A stretch of DNA of 64,000 nucleotides from Bacteroidales bacterium (GCA_015060325.1 SUYQ01000013.1:1-64000), one strand, 5' to 3'. Positions 1 to 8,012 are shown, counted from the stretch's first letter. Notes: a model not told the origin generated them from the sequence alone. Numbers and translations are program-made.

Positions 1-118
1 GCCGGCTTCCTTCAGATTCCACCTCACGATGGACACCCTTGCCTTTGGCTATATGCTTCCCGTCATTAGGGCGCATTAGGGACTTTCACCCGTTAGAGCA
101 TGCCCATGCTGGGCGTAC
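1..118 (-). mobile_element. Group IIC intron, 5' end of domain I (partial, continues left of window)
   Basis: Read on the minus strand from 118 downwards, the sequence starts GTACGCCCAGCATGGGC and continues with GGGTGAAAGTCCC, AGCCAAAGGCAAGGGTGTCC and GGAATCTGAAGGAAGCCGG. These segments match, in order, the start of domain I of bacterial class C (IIC) introns such as the Oceanobacillus iheyensis intron, as I remember that sequence. The first four bases are GTAC rather than the usual GTGCG or GTGTG. The 5' boundary falls a few bases after the T-run of an intrinsic terminator, which is the known insertion preference of IIC introns. The reverse transcriptase/maturase gene and the catalytic domains would lie left of position 1, so completeness cannot be judged. 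Confidence 0.85.
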
Positions 119-120
119 TA

Positions 121-152
121 CAAAAAAGAGACACCCTCGAAAGGATGTCTCT
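121..152 (-). terminator. Intrinsic terminator of the GGGtGRT/NifU-like operon; group IIC intron target
   Basis: On the minus strand AGAGACA (146-152) pairs with TGTCTCT (127-133), extended by GG/CC after one mismatch, and is followed by a run of six T. It lies about 95 bases beyond the stop codon of the leftward operon. The intron 5' end begins three bases after the T-run. Confidence 0.8.
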
Positions 153-190
153 GCAGTTATTTGGTAATGAGATGCCCGATCAGGTCGGGG

Positions 191-245
191 ATGACGTCAT
201 TGCCGGCATGGTCATAACGTCATTGCCGGCTTGACCGGCAATCTC
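191..245. repeat. GTCATTGCCGGC direct repeat with REP-like hairpin
   Basis: GTCATTGCCGGC occurs twice (196-207 and 219-230). The second copy opens a hairpin, ATTGCCGG (222-229) with CCGGCAAT (235-242), around a five-base loop. It ends against the stop codon of the next gene. This type of short palindromic intergenic repeat is common in bacterial genomes. No function is evident. Confidence 0.6.
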
Positions 246-1256
246 TTACTTATTCAGCGCAGTAGCAACGTCAACCGCACAAGCAACTGTACAACCTACC
301 ATAGGGTTGTTACCGATTCCGAGGAATCCCATCATCTCAACGTGTGCTGGAACTGATGAAGAACCTGCGAACTGTGCGTCAGAGTGCATACGACCCATAG
401 TGTCGGTCATACCGTATGAAGCTGGACCTGCAGCCATGTTGTCTGGGTGAAGTGTACGGCCTGTACCACCACCTGATGCTACTGAGAAGTATGGCTTGCC
501 TGCGAGCACGCGCTCCTTCTTGTATGTACCAGCTGTTGGGTGCTGGAAACGTGTAGGGTTTGTTGAGTTACCGGTGATAGATACGTCAACACCCTCGTGC
601 CACATGATTGCTACACCCTCGCGTACGTCGTCTGCACCGTAGCAGTTAACCTTTGCGCGTGGACCGTCGCTGTATGCGATGCGGCGTACTTCCTTGAGTT
701 CACCGGTGAAGTAGTCGAACTCAGTCTGTACATATGTGAAGCCGTTGATGCGGGCGATGATCTGAGCTGCGTCCTTGCCGAGACCGTTGAGGATCACGCG
801 GAGAGGCTCCTTGCGGACCTTGTCAGCCTTGGCTGCGATCTTGATGGCACCTTCTGCTGCTGCGAATGACTCGTGACCTGCGAGGAATGCGAAGCACTTT
901 GTCTCCTCGCGGAGGAGCATAGCTGCGAGGTTACCGTGGCCGAGACCAACCTTACGGTCGTCAGCAACTGAACCAGGGATGCAGAATGCCTGGAGACCGA
1001 GACCGATGGCCTCAGCTGCCTCAGCTGCGTTCTTGCAACCCTTCTTGAGAGCGATTGCACATCCTACTACATAAGCCCACTTTGCGTTCTCGAAGCAGAT
1101 AGGCTGAGTCTCCTCACATGTCATATAAGGATCGAGACCATACTGATCGCAGATTGCGTTTGCCTCCTCGATAGAAGCGATACCGTTCTCGTTGAGTACA
1201 GCGAGGATCTGCTTGATACGACGATCCTGGCTTTCGAATTTTACTTCTCTAATCAT
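246..1256 (-). CDS. GGGtGRT-family protein
   Basis: A 336-residue soluble protein with no signal peptide or membrane segment. It carries the family's name-giving motif SGGGTGRTLHPDN near residue 265, followed by a glycine- and methionine-rich C-terminal part. The family is known (Pfam GGGtGRT) but, to my knowledge, has no assigned biochemical function. The next gene upstream, 15 bases away and in the same orientation, encodes a NifU-like iron-sulfur scaffold. This pairing suggests a role in metal-cluster handling or in a process needing an Fe-S partner, but that is inference. The start at 1256 gives the family-like N-terminus MIREVKFESQDRRI and has an AGGAGG-like purine run just upstream. The gene ends in the repeat at 191-245. 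Confidence 0.88.
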   Translation of the reverse strand: MIREVKFESQDRRIKQILAVLNENGIASIEEANAICDQYGLDPYMTCEETQPICFENAKWAYVVGCAIALKKGCKNAAEAAEAIGLGLQAFCIPGSVADDRKVGLGHGNLAAMLLREETKCFAFLAGHESFAAAEGAIKIAAKADKVRKEPLRVILNGLGKDAAQIIARINGFTYVQTEFDYFTGELKEVRRIAYSDGPRAKVNCYGADDVREGVAIMWHEGVDVSITGNSTNPTRFQHPTAGTYKKERVLAGKPYFSVASGGGTGRTLHPDNMAAGPASYGMTDTMGRMHSDAQFAGSSSVPAHVEMMGFLGIGNNPMVGCTVACAVDVATALNK

Positions 1257-1271
1257 AGTCTTTCCTCCTTA

Positions 1272-1973
1272 TTATTCGTGACGTGGGTCAATGTATTTAA
1301 CTGCACCGGCCTCCTCAGAGAAACGGCCATAAGTTCCTGTTACCTGTGCGAGAGCCTCATTAGCGTCAACGCCCTTCTTGATGAGGTCCATGAAGCGTCC
1401 GAGGTGTACGAACTGGTATCCGCAGATCTCGTCGTTCTTGTCGAGAGCGAGAGTCTTGATGTAACCCTCTGCCATCTCGAGGTAGCGAGGACCCTTTGCG
1501 AGAGTACCATAGAGAGTACCTACCTGTGAGCGGAGTCCCTTTCCGAGGTCCTCAAGACCTGCACCGATCATAAGACCACCCTCAGAGAATGCTGACTGAG
1601 TACGTCCGTAAACGATCTGGAGGAAGAGCTCGCGCATTGCAGTGTTGATAGCGTCGCAAACGAGGTCAGTGTTGAGAGCCTCGAGGAGAGTCTTGCCAGG
1701 GAGAATCTCAGATGCCATAGCAGCTGAGTGAGTCATACCTGAGCAGCCGATTGTCTCTACGAGAGCCTCCTGGATGATACCTTCCTTAACGTTGAGGGTA
1801 AGCTTGCAGGCACCCTGCTGAGGCGCACACCAGCCGATACCGTGTGTAAGGCCAGAGATATCAGTAATCTGCTTTGATTTTACCCACTTTCCTTCTTCAG
1901 GAATTGGAGCCGGACCGTGGTTAGGTCCCTTCTTTACGCAGCACATCTGCTGCACTTCGTGTGAATAAACCAT
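1272..1973 (-). CDS. NifU-like iron-sulfur cluster scaffold protein
   Basis: A 233-residue cytoplasmic protein resembling the NifU/IscU N-terminal scaffold, extended at both ends. Cysteines in scaffold-like positions are seen in GWCAPQQGACKL (around residues 48-57), TIGCSGMTHSAA (around 77-88, comparable to the GCAIS loop of IscU) and DLVCDAIN (around 105). An extra CC pair lies near residue 11. Scaffolds of this family assemble transient Fe-S clusters on three cysteines. It is the first gene of a two-gene operon with the GGGtGRT protein, a pairing I know as recurrent in anaerobes. Its promoter lies at about 2061-2068. It may be a dedicated scaffold for the GGGtGRT partner rather than a general assembly factor, but that is inference. 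Confidence 0.82.
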   Translation of the reverse strand: MVYSHEVQQMCCVKKGPNHGPAPIPEEGKWVKSKQITDISGLTHGIGWCAPQQGACKLTLNVKEGIIQEALVETIGCSGMTHSAAMASEILPGKTLLEALNTDLVCDAINTAMRELFLQIVYGRTQSAFSEGGLMIGAGLEDLGKGLRSQVGTLYGTLAKGPRYLEMAEGYIKTLALDKNDEICGYQFVHLGRFMDLIKKGVDANEALAQVTGTYGRFSEEAGAVKYIDPRHE

Positions 1974-2006
1974 AATAGTACTATTGTTTTATAAAACGTT
2001 GTTTTC

Positions 2007-2045
2007 AAAGATTTCTCGACTCGCAATGCTCGCTCGAAATGACAG
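2007..2045. repeat. Dispersed intergenic repeat, GAAATGACA variant
   Basis: AAAGATTTCTCGACTCGC followed by AATGCTCGCTCGAAATGACAG. It lies between the promoter at 2061-2068 and the start codon at 1973, so it forms part of the 5' leader of the NifU-like gene. It is the same element as the one at 22011-22046. Confidence 0.75.
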
Positions 2046-2060
2046 GAGCCGAAAATCATG

Positions 2061-2068
2061 CAAAGATA
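2061..2068 (-). promoter_or_regulatory. Promoter -7 element for the NifU-like/GGGtGRT operon
   Basis: On the minus strand the sequence is TATCTTTG, matching the Bacteroidetes -7 consensus TAnnTTTG. No good TTG-type -33 element is seen at the expected distance. It is divergent from the uvrB promoter about 40 bases away. Confidence 0.55.
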
Positions 2069-2103
2069 ATAATTTTTCTGAAAGGGAAATGATGGATATT
2101 AGT

Positions 2104-2111
2104 TATATTTG
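2104..2111 (+). promoter_or_regulatory. Promoter -7 element for uvrB
   Basis: TATATTTG matches TAnnTTTG. The -33 region is T-rich but lacks a clear TTTG. The transcript would contain the repeat at 2124-2216 as its leader before the uvrB start at 2245. Confidence 0.5.
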
Positions 2112-2123
2112 CGTTGTTATTTG

Positions 2124-2216
2124 AAAGATTCTTCGCTGACGCTCAGAATGACAGGAGGGAACGATCAGAATGACAGGAGGGAACGCTCAGAATGACAGGA
2201 GGGAACGCTCAGAATG
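2124..2216. repeat. Dispersed intergenic repeat with tandem CAGAATGACAGGAGGGAACG units
   Basis: It starts with AAAGATTCTTCGCTGACGCTC and continues as four copies of CAGAATGACAGGAGGGAACGCT-like units of about 20 bases, ending at AGAATG. It lies in the uvrB leader. Because the units contain ATG and stay open, an uncorrected reading frame can begin inside the repeat at 2170. Confidence 0.8.
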
Positions 2217-2244
2217 CAAAGAAGCGGAAACAACGGATAGGATT

Positions 2245-4392
2245 ATGGCAAAGTTCAAGATAGATTCGGAATACAGGCCTTCGGGAGACCAGCCTTCGGC
2301 AATCAAGGGCATCTGCAATGCTCTGAATGACGGGGTCGACGCGGTGACGCTGCTTGGCGTCACCGGGTCCGGAAAGACATTCACGATGGCGAATGTCATC
2401 GAAAAGCTCCAGCGCCCTGCCCTGATCCTGAGCCACAACAAGACCCTCGCCGCACAGCTGTACGGCGAATTCAAGTCGTTCTTCCCGAACAACGCAGTCG
2501 AGTATTTCGTATCATACTATGACTACTACCAGCCTGAAGCCTATCTTCCGGTAACGGACACATATATAGAAAAGGACCTGAGCATCAACGACGAGATAGA
2601 GAAACTCCGTCTCAGCGCCGCATCAGCCCTGCTTTCGGGTCGACGCGATGTAATAGTAATATCAAGTGTCTCATGCCTTTATGGCATCGGAAATCCGGCA
2701 GATTTCCATGCCCAGACGGTGACAGTGAAACGCGGCGAACAGAGAAGCATGACAAGACTGCTGTATCAGCTGGTGGATGCGCTCTACAGCCGCACGGAGA
2801 CTGACTTCAAGCGAGGAACATTCCGCGTGCGCGGAGACACGGTCGACGTATGCATCGGATATGGAGAGAACGCCATACGCATCGAATTCTTCGGTGACGA
2901 AGTGGAGATGATCTCGATCATCGACCCTCTGACAGGAGCATTCATCGACGAACTTGACGAGATCTCCATCTACCCTGCCGGCAACTTCGTGACGACAAAG
3001 GAGCGCAGCTTCAAGGCAGTGAACCAGATCCTGGACGACATGTCCGCCCAGTGCGAATATTTCAAGAGCATAGGCAAGCACCTGGAAGCCAAGAGGTTGA
3101 AACAGCGCGTAGAATATGACATCGAGTTCATCAAGGAGATGGGATACTGCCCCGGAATCGAGAACTATTCGAGATATTTCGACGGCCGTGACGAAGGCAT
3201 GCGTCCGTTCTGCCTGATAGACTATTTCCCTAAGGACTTCATCACCTTCATCGACGAGAGCCATGTGACTCTGCCACAGATCAGGGCGATGTACGGAGGC
3301 GACCATTCCAGGAAGTCGGTACTCGTCGAATATGGTTTCCGCCTTCCGGCAGCCGCGGACAACCGCCCGCTGAAATTCGATGAATTCGAAGAGATCACAG
3401 GTCAGAAAGTGTTTGTCAGCGCCACACCAGCAGAATATGAACTCGAAAAATCAGAGGGACTTGTAGTAGAACAGGTAGTGCGTCCGACCGGCCTTCTTGA
3501 CCCTCCTATCGAGGTCCGTCCGATAGAGAACCAGGTGGATGACCTGCTGGAAGAGATCCGCAAGAGAGCCGAACTGGATGAAAGGGTGCTCGTCACGACT
3601 CTCACCAAGAGGATGGCCGAAGAACTGGAAAAATACCTCACCAAGATGGGAGTCCGATGCCGGTATATCCATTCCGACGTCGACACGATGGAAAGGGTCG
3701 AGATCATCGAGGACTTCAAGAACGGACTGTTCGACGTGCTGGTGGGAGTGAACCTGCTGCGAGAAGGTCTGGACATACCTACAGTATCGCTTGTGGCGAT
3801 TCTGGATGCGGACAAGGAGGGATTCCTGCGAAGCGGAAGAGCCCTCACGCAGACAGCGGGACGAGCGGCACGAAACGTAAACGGACTCGTGATCATGTAT
3901 GCAGACACCATTACGGATTCGATGCAGCAGACCATATACGAGACTGACAGGAGACGCAGCAAACAGATGGAATATAACAAGTTGCATAACATCACGCCTA
4001 CGCAGGTCGGAATCAAGCAGAACGTACTGCTGAAAGAGACCGGAAGTCATGGAAGCGGACGCGTCAGCGCAGCCAATTCATACGACAATCCGCAGTATAT
4101 CCCCGACCCTAGCGACCTTGGCAAAGGCCGCATAAGCGTAGGACTCGGACATGACTCGAAACGCGAAAGCAACTCGGCATATGTGGACGGATATCTGCAG
4201 GCCGACCTGGCAGCGGTACTCCAGGACCCTGTAATCCGGTCGATGACGCGCCCTCAGGTGGAGAAAGCTGTCGAGCAGGCGAAGAGGAACATGGAGAAAG
4301 CCGCGGCAGATCTGGACTTCCAGGCAGCAGCCAAGTACCGCGACGAGATGTGGGCCCTCCAGCAGTACCTGAAAGTCTGGAAGTCATCCTGA
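2245..4392 (+). CDS. uvrB: Excinuclease ABC subunit B
   Basis: UvrB is the damage-verifying helicase-like subunit of nucleotide excision repair. It is loaded by UvrA and recruits UvrC to cut around bulky lesions. From the start at 2245 the protein is 715 residues, near the family norm. The Walker A motif GVTGSGKT is at 38-45, the beta-hairpin region YYDYYQPEAY follows near residue 95, then the DESH Walker B motif, helicase motifs through TAGRAARN, and a C-terminal UVR domain around 675-710. The frame stays open to 2170, but those 25 extra residues come from the repeat and are not UvrB-like, so 2245 is preferred. The last two serine codons and the stop lie inside the next repeat array (4383-4476). 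It is followed by the RelA/SpoT homologue about 100 bases downstream. Confidence 0.98.
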   Translation: MAKFKIDSEYRPSGDQPSAIKGICNALNDGVDAVTLLGVTGSGKTFTMANVIEKLQRPALILSHNKTLAAQLYGEFKSFFPNNAVEYFVSYYDYYQPEAYLPVTDTYIEKDLSINDEIEKLRLSAASALLSGRRDVIVISSVSCLYGIGNPADFHAQTVTVKRGEQRSMTRLLYQLVDALYSRTETDFKRGTFRVRGDTVDVCIGYGENAIRIEFFGDEVEMISIIDPLTGAFIDELDEISIYPAGNFVTTKERSFKAVNQILDDMSAQCEYFKSIGKHLEAKRLKQRVEYDIEFIKEMGYCPGIENYSRYFDGRDEGMRPFCLIDYFPKDFITFIDESHVTLPQIRAMYGGDHSRKSVLVEYGFRLPAAADNRPLKFDEFEEITGQKVFVSATPAEYELEKSEGLVVEQVVRPTGLLDPPIEVRPIENQVDDLLEEIRKRAELDERVLVTTLTKRMAEELEKYLTKMGVRCRYIHSDVDTMERVEIIEDFKNGLFDVLVGVNLLREGLDIPTVSLVAILDADKEGFLRSGRALTQTAGRAARNVNGLVIMYADTITDSMQQTIYETDRRRSKQMEYNKLHNITPTQVGIKQNVLLKETGSHGSGRVSAANSYDNPQYIPDPSDLGKGRISVGLGHDSKRESNSAYVDGYLQADLAAVLQDPVIRSMTRPQVEKAVEQAKRNMEKAAADLDFQAAAKYRDEMWALQQYLKVWKSS

Positions 4393-4476
4393 GCCCTCCC
4401 ACTGTCATCCTGAGCTCCTTCCACTGTCATCCTGAGCGCCTCCCACTGTCATCCTGAGCGCAGCGAAGGATCTTTA
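4383..4476. repeat. Dispersed repeat: four GTCATCCTGAGC units, last one full length
   Basis: There are four units starting GTCATCCTGAGC, spaced about 21 bases apart. The last is the full-length form GTCATCCTGAGCGCAGCGAAGG plus ATCTTTA, ending 18 bases before the downstream start codon. The first unit supplies the uvrB stop codon (4390-4392). Confidence 0.85.
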
Positions 4477-4494
4477 AACCAAACAGAAAACATC

Positions 4495-6660
4495 ATGAAA
4501 CAACATATATCAGAAATATTCCCAAGGTATGACGAAGCAGGACTGGAGACAGTCCTGAAGGCATACGACATAGCGGCAGAGGCCCTGAAGGACCAGACAA
4601 GAAGCAACGGAAGCCCTTTTATCGAGCATCCGATGGCCGTAGCACGCATTGCATATGACGAGATCGGTCTCTCGGCCGAATGTATAGCAGCTGTCTTCCT
4701 ACATGAAGCCACACGTTTCTTCCCGGAAACCGACATAGCAAGCGCCAGGTTCGGCAAGGATGTGCTGACCATAGTGGACGGACTGAACAAGATATCGACG
4801 ATCAAGCCCAAGGATACGAAGCTTGAGGCCGAGAACTACAAGAAGCTCATAGCATCATACTCACGCGACCCGCGCGTCACAGTGCTGAAGATTGCAGACA
4901 GGCTGGAGATAATGCGTTCGCTCGAGATGTTCCCGAAACTCTCGCGCGAAAGGAAGATCCTGGAGACCCAGATGCTGTACATTCCCCTCGCCCACCAGCT
5001 CGGACTATACAACATCAAGAGCGAGATGGAGGACATCTATTTCAGATATGCAGAGCCTGAGCAGTACAGGACCATCACCAACAAGCTCAAGAGCACTGAG
5101 AGCGACAGGGAGAAGCTCATGACCCAGTTCATCGAGCCTCTGAAGCAGAAACTCAGTGACGAAGGCATCAAATACAAACTCAAGGTCCGCACCAAGACAG
5201 CACTGTCCATCTACAAGAAGATGAAGAAGCAGAATGTGCCTTTCGAGGGCGTCTTCGACGTATTCGCAATCAGGTTCATCATCGACTGCGAAGAGGACAG
5301 GGACATCGAACACGCACTCTGCTGGAAGGTATTCTCCTACGTCACAGAAAAATACAAGTCTGACACAAAACGTCTGCGCGACTGGATCACCAATCCTAAG
5401 CCTAACGGATACGAATCCCTGCACATAACAGTAAAGAACAAGGAAGGCAGTTCTCTGGAGGTCCAGATACGCACAAAACGTATGGACGACATGGCCGAAA
5501 GCGGACTTGCATCGCACTGGTCATATAAGGGAATACAGCACGAAGAGACGCTGGACAAATGGCTGGCGGCCGTAAGGAAGGCGCTTGAAAGCCCGCTGGG
5601 CTCAGAGAACGACCCGATGGCGGCATATTACGAGGATGAGGTCTACAGCATCCAGGATAAAGAAATATTCGTGTTCACCCCGTCAGGCGAACTTCGCAAG
5701 CTGGCGGCAGGTGCTACCGTGCTGGACTTTGCCTTCGAGATCCACACCAATCTCGGAATCAAATGTACAGGCGGAAAAGTCAATGGAAAGCCTGTCCGCA
5801 TAAACGAGAAGCTGAAGACAGGAGACGTTGTGGACATTATGTCCGGCAAGAACCAGAAGCCGTCAAAGGACTGGCTGAACTTCGTGGTCACCAACAAGGC
5901 CAGGAACAAGATCCGCCAGAAGCTGAGTGAAGCCGAGTTCCAGAAGGCTGCAGACGGAAAGGAAATTCTCGGACGCCGTCTGAAGAACTGGAAGATGGAG
6001 CTTGAAGACGAGATACTTGCAGCAATCCTCAAGAAACTTCAGTTCAAGACCACCAACGCATTCTATGCTGCAATCGGAGACGAGAGCATAAACGTTGCCG
6101 ACATCAAGGAGATGATCCTGGAGATGACTCAGGGATCAATATCTCAGACGCCGCAGGCTGAGGATGCAGCTAAACCGAAGTCACTGGTGCAGGAGAAAGG
6201 CAGCGACGACATCCTGGTCATCGACGCCAGAAACGTCAAGGGGCTGGACTACAGGATGGCGAGATGCTGCAACCCGGTGTTCGGAGATGACGTATTCGGA
6301 TTCGTCACAAGGACAGAAGGCATCAAGATCCACCGCATGTCATGCCCTAATGCGGCACGTCTGATGGATATGTATCCATACCGTATCCAGAAAGTGAAGT
6401 GGAGCGAAAACCCGAGCACAGGAAACTTCCAGACAGGCCTGCGCATCATCGCGGCACTGGAACCTTCTGTGATAAACGAGATCATGGACATCGTCAATTC
6501 GTTCAGAGCATCCATAAGGATGTTCAACGTAGTGGAGAACGACAGGCAGGGCACATATGACATCACCATGAAGATCGCCGTGCCAAGCAGCCTGGAGCTC
6601 GACAAGGTGACATCGCAGATCCGCATCCTGAAGAATGTAGTGAAGATAACCAGAATGTAG
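4495..6660 (+). CDS. RelA/SpoT-family (p)ppGpp synthetase with degenerate hydrolase domain
   Basis: A 721-residue long RSH protein. The N-terminal HD-type domain (about 25-180) keeps the first His (IEHP, H45), but the HDxxED motif reads HEATRF at 70-75 and the later LHNM motif reads LEIM (137-140). The (p)ppGpp hydrolase is therefore probably inactive. The synthetase domain (about 225-345) looks intact, with RTKTALSIYKKM, YESLH at 306-310 and EVQIRT at 322-327. Its charge motif is RLRD (293-296), nearer the RxKD of bifunctional enzymes than the ExDD of RelA. A TGS domain (about 393-455), a Cys-rich region with RCCNP near residue 590 and a C-terminal ACT domain follow. It probably acts as the stringent-response synthetase, with a second hydrolase-competent RSH elsewhere. 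It sits behind uvrB and a repeat array. Confidence 0.93.
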   Translation: MKQHISEIFPRYDEAGLETVLKAYDIAAEALKDQTRSNGSPFIEHPMAVARIAYDEIGLSAECIAAVFLHEATRFFPETDIASARFGKDVLTIVDGLNKISTIKPKDTKLEAENYKKLIASYSRDPRVTVLKIADRLEIMRSLEMFPKLSRERKILETQMLYIPLAHQLGLYNIKSEMEDIYFRYAEPEQYRTITNKLKSTESDREKLMTQFIEPLKQKLSDEGIKYKLKVRTKTALSIYKKMKKQNVPFEGVFDVFAIRFIIDCEEDRDIEHALCWKVFSYVTEKYKSDTKRLRDWITNPKPNGYESLHITVKNKEGSSLEVQIRTKRMDDMAESGLASHWSYKGIQHEETLDKWLAAVRKALESPLGSENDPMAAYYEDEVYSIQDKEIFVFTPSGELRKLAAGATVLDFAFEIHTNLGIKCTGGKVNGKPVRINEKLKTGDVVDIMSGKNQKPSKDWLNFVVTNKARNKIRQKLSEAEFQKAADGKEILGRRLKNWKMELEDEILAAILKKLQFKTTNAFYAAIGDESINVADIKEMILEMTQGSISQTPQAEDAAKPKSLVQEKGSDDILVIDARNVKGLDYRMARCCNPVFGDDVFGFVTRTEGIKIHRMSCPNAARLMDMYPYRIQKVKWSENPSTGNFQTGLRIIAALEPSVINEIMDIVNSFRASIRMFNVVENDRQGTYDITMKIAVPSSLELDKVTSQIRILKNVVKITRM

Positions 6661-6792
6661 ATTTCTCCATTCGCTACGCTCAGTCGAAATGACAGCTATG
6701 GCACTGTCAGTCTGATAGCAATGGCCACACTGTCATTCCGGGAGAACTGACCACACTGTCATTCCGAGCGAGCAAAGCGAGTCGAGGAATCT
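6659..6792. repeat. Dispersed repeat, inverted pair between the RSH gene and the C_GCAxxG_C_C gene
   Basis: The left arm is AGATTTCTCCATTCGCTACG with CTCAGTCGAAATGACAG. The right arm is its inverted relative TGTCATTCCGAGCGAGCAAA with GCGAGTCGAGGAATCT. Shorter ACACTGTCATTCCGG-type units lie between them. The left arm begins inside the stop codon of the RSH gene, and the right arm ends 15 bases before the next start. Confidence 0.8.
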
Positions 6793-6807
6793 ACCAAAGA
6801 CAGAAAT

Positions 6808-7353
6808 ATGAAAGAAATCAACATAGAAGAAAGAGCAGCAAAGGCCAGGAGGCTTTTCAAGGAAGGAGGCTACAACTGCTGTCAGGCAGTTGTGCTGGCA
6901 TATAATGATGTTTTCGGACTGGATGACCAGACCGCAGCGGCGCTGTCCTCCGGCTTCGGCGGAGGCATGGGAAGAATGCGCGAAGTATGCGGCAGCGTCA
7001 GCGGCATGGTCATGCTGGCGGGGCTGATAAGACCCGCATCCGACCCGTCGGTAAAGGAATGGCGCACAGCCAATTATGCCCTCGTACAGGAAATGGCCGC
7101 AGACTTCAAGGCCATCAACGGCTCCATCGTATGCAAGGAGCTCCTCGGCCTCGTACCGATGGGCAGCAGTGCTCCAGCACCTACAGAGTCACCGGAGCCT
7201 TCGGACCGCACCCCGGAGTACTACAAGAAGCGTCCATGCGAGGAGCTTGTAGGCATAGCAGCGAGGATTGTGGGGGAAAAGATTCTTCGCTGCGCTCAGA
7301 ATGACAGAAAGGGCGCTCAGAATGACAGAAAGTGCGCTCAGAATGACAAATAA
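6808..7353 (+). CDS. C_GCAxxG_C_C-family redox protein with repeat-derived tail
   Basis: A 181-residue small protein of the C_GCAxxG_C_C family, a group of putative redox or metal-binding proteins of unknown exact role that often lie near oxidoreductase or transport genes. The spaced cysteines are visible: NCCQAV near residue 25, EVCGSVSGMVMLAG around 60-73 in place of the GCAxxG signature, IVCKELLG near 110 and RPCEELV near 145. The domain ends at about residue 157. The last 23 residues (three copies of an AQND-containing unit, with RK between) are the in-frame translation of a dispersed intergenic repeat (7278-7349). This tail is therefore probably a recent addition by repeat insertion and not part of the fold. 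Confidence 0.82.
   Translation: MKEINIEERAAKARRLFKEGGYNCCQAVVLAYNDVFGLDDQTAAALSSGFGGGMGRMREVCGSVSGMVMLAGLIRPASDPSVKEWRTANYALVQEMAADFKAINGSIVCKELLGLVPMGSSAPAPTESPEPSDRTPEYYKKRPCEELVGIAARIVGEKILRCAQNDRKGAQNDRKCAQNDK
7278..7349. repeat. Dispersed repeat inside a coding region
   Basis: AAAAGATTCTTCGCTGCGCT with CAGAATGACAG, followed by two GCGCTCAGAATGACA units. It has the same layout as the array at 2124-2216 but is read through in frame to form the C-terminus of the preceding gene. The stop codon at 7351-7353 lies just past it. Confidence 0.85.
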
Positions 7354-7385
7354 TTTCTACCTTTGTAAAGACTAAACTATTCGAT

Positions 7386-8012
7386 ATGAATTATCAGAAA
7401 GCACACAAGGCCCATCCGTGGCATGGAATCAGCCTCGGAGACAAGGTACCTGAAGAGGTAAGGGCATTCATCGAGATCGTGCCTACAGACACAGTGAAAT
7501 ACGAAGTGGACAAGGAATCCGGATATCTGACACTCGACAGACCGCAGAAATTCTCCAACATAGTGCCATCGCTATACGGTTTCCTTCCAAGGACATATTG
7601 CGGTCCGAAGATGGCGGAGCTCACAAACAAGGCCCTCGTCAGAAACGATGTCGAAGGAGACGGTGACCCTCTGGATATCTGTATTCTGACAGAGAAGGAT
7701 GTGACCCATGGAGACATCATCGCCAAGGCACGCCCTATCGGAGGACTCAGACTTCTGGACCACAATCAGGCAGACGACAAGATCATAGCAGTACTCATGA
7801 GCGACGCAGTATACGGCATGATGACCGACATCGAGCAGGTTCCGCCTGCAATCATCCGTCGCCTCATCCATTACTTCAGCACATACAAGGACATACCGGG
7901 AGAGCACACAGAACGTATGAAGTTCATCAGCATCTACGGTCCTGACGTAGCGAAAGACGTCGTTCTTCGTTCAATGGAAGACTACAAGGATTATATATCA
8001 ACAAAAAAATGA
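7386..8012 (+). CDS. ppa: Inorganic pyrophosphatase (family I)
   Basis: A soluble family I pyrophosphatase of 208 residues. It hydrolyses pyrophosphate to phosphate and so pulls biosynthetic reactions forward. The signature DGDPLDICILTEKD near residue 97 supplies the metal-binding aspartates. The FSNIVPSLYGFLPRTYCG segment (about 58-75) and the PPAIIRRLIHYFSTYKD segment near the C-terminus fit the longer Bacteroidetes/eukaryote-like branch. The start at 7386 follows the repeat-tailed gene by 32 bases. A strong hairpin terminator overlaps the stop codon, so this is the last gene of the rightward run that starts at uvrB. Confidence 0.97.
   Translation: MNYQKAHKAHPWHGISLGDKVPEEVRAFIEIVPTDTVKYEVDKESGYLTLDRPQKFSNIVPSLYGFLPRTYCGPKMAELTNKALVRNDVEGDGDPLDICILTEKDVTHGDIIAKARPIGGLRLLDHNQADDKIIAVLMSDAVYGMMTDIEQVPPAIIRRLIHYFSTYKDIPGEHTERMKFISIYGPDVAKDVVLRSMEDYKDYISTKK

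Noticed and set aside
2170..2244. N-terminal extension of UvrB by 25 residues
   Set aside because: The codons come from the tandem CAGAATGACAGGAGGG repeat, and UvrB homologues begin at the MAKFKI-type start at 2245.
2671..3306. 211-residue frame on the minus strand within uvrB
   Set aside because: It lies wholly inside a well-conserved gene, has no signal or domain, and reflects the codon bias of the plus-strand gene.
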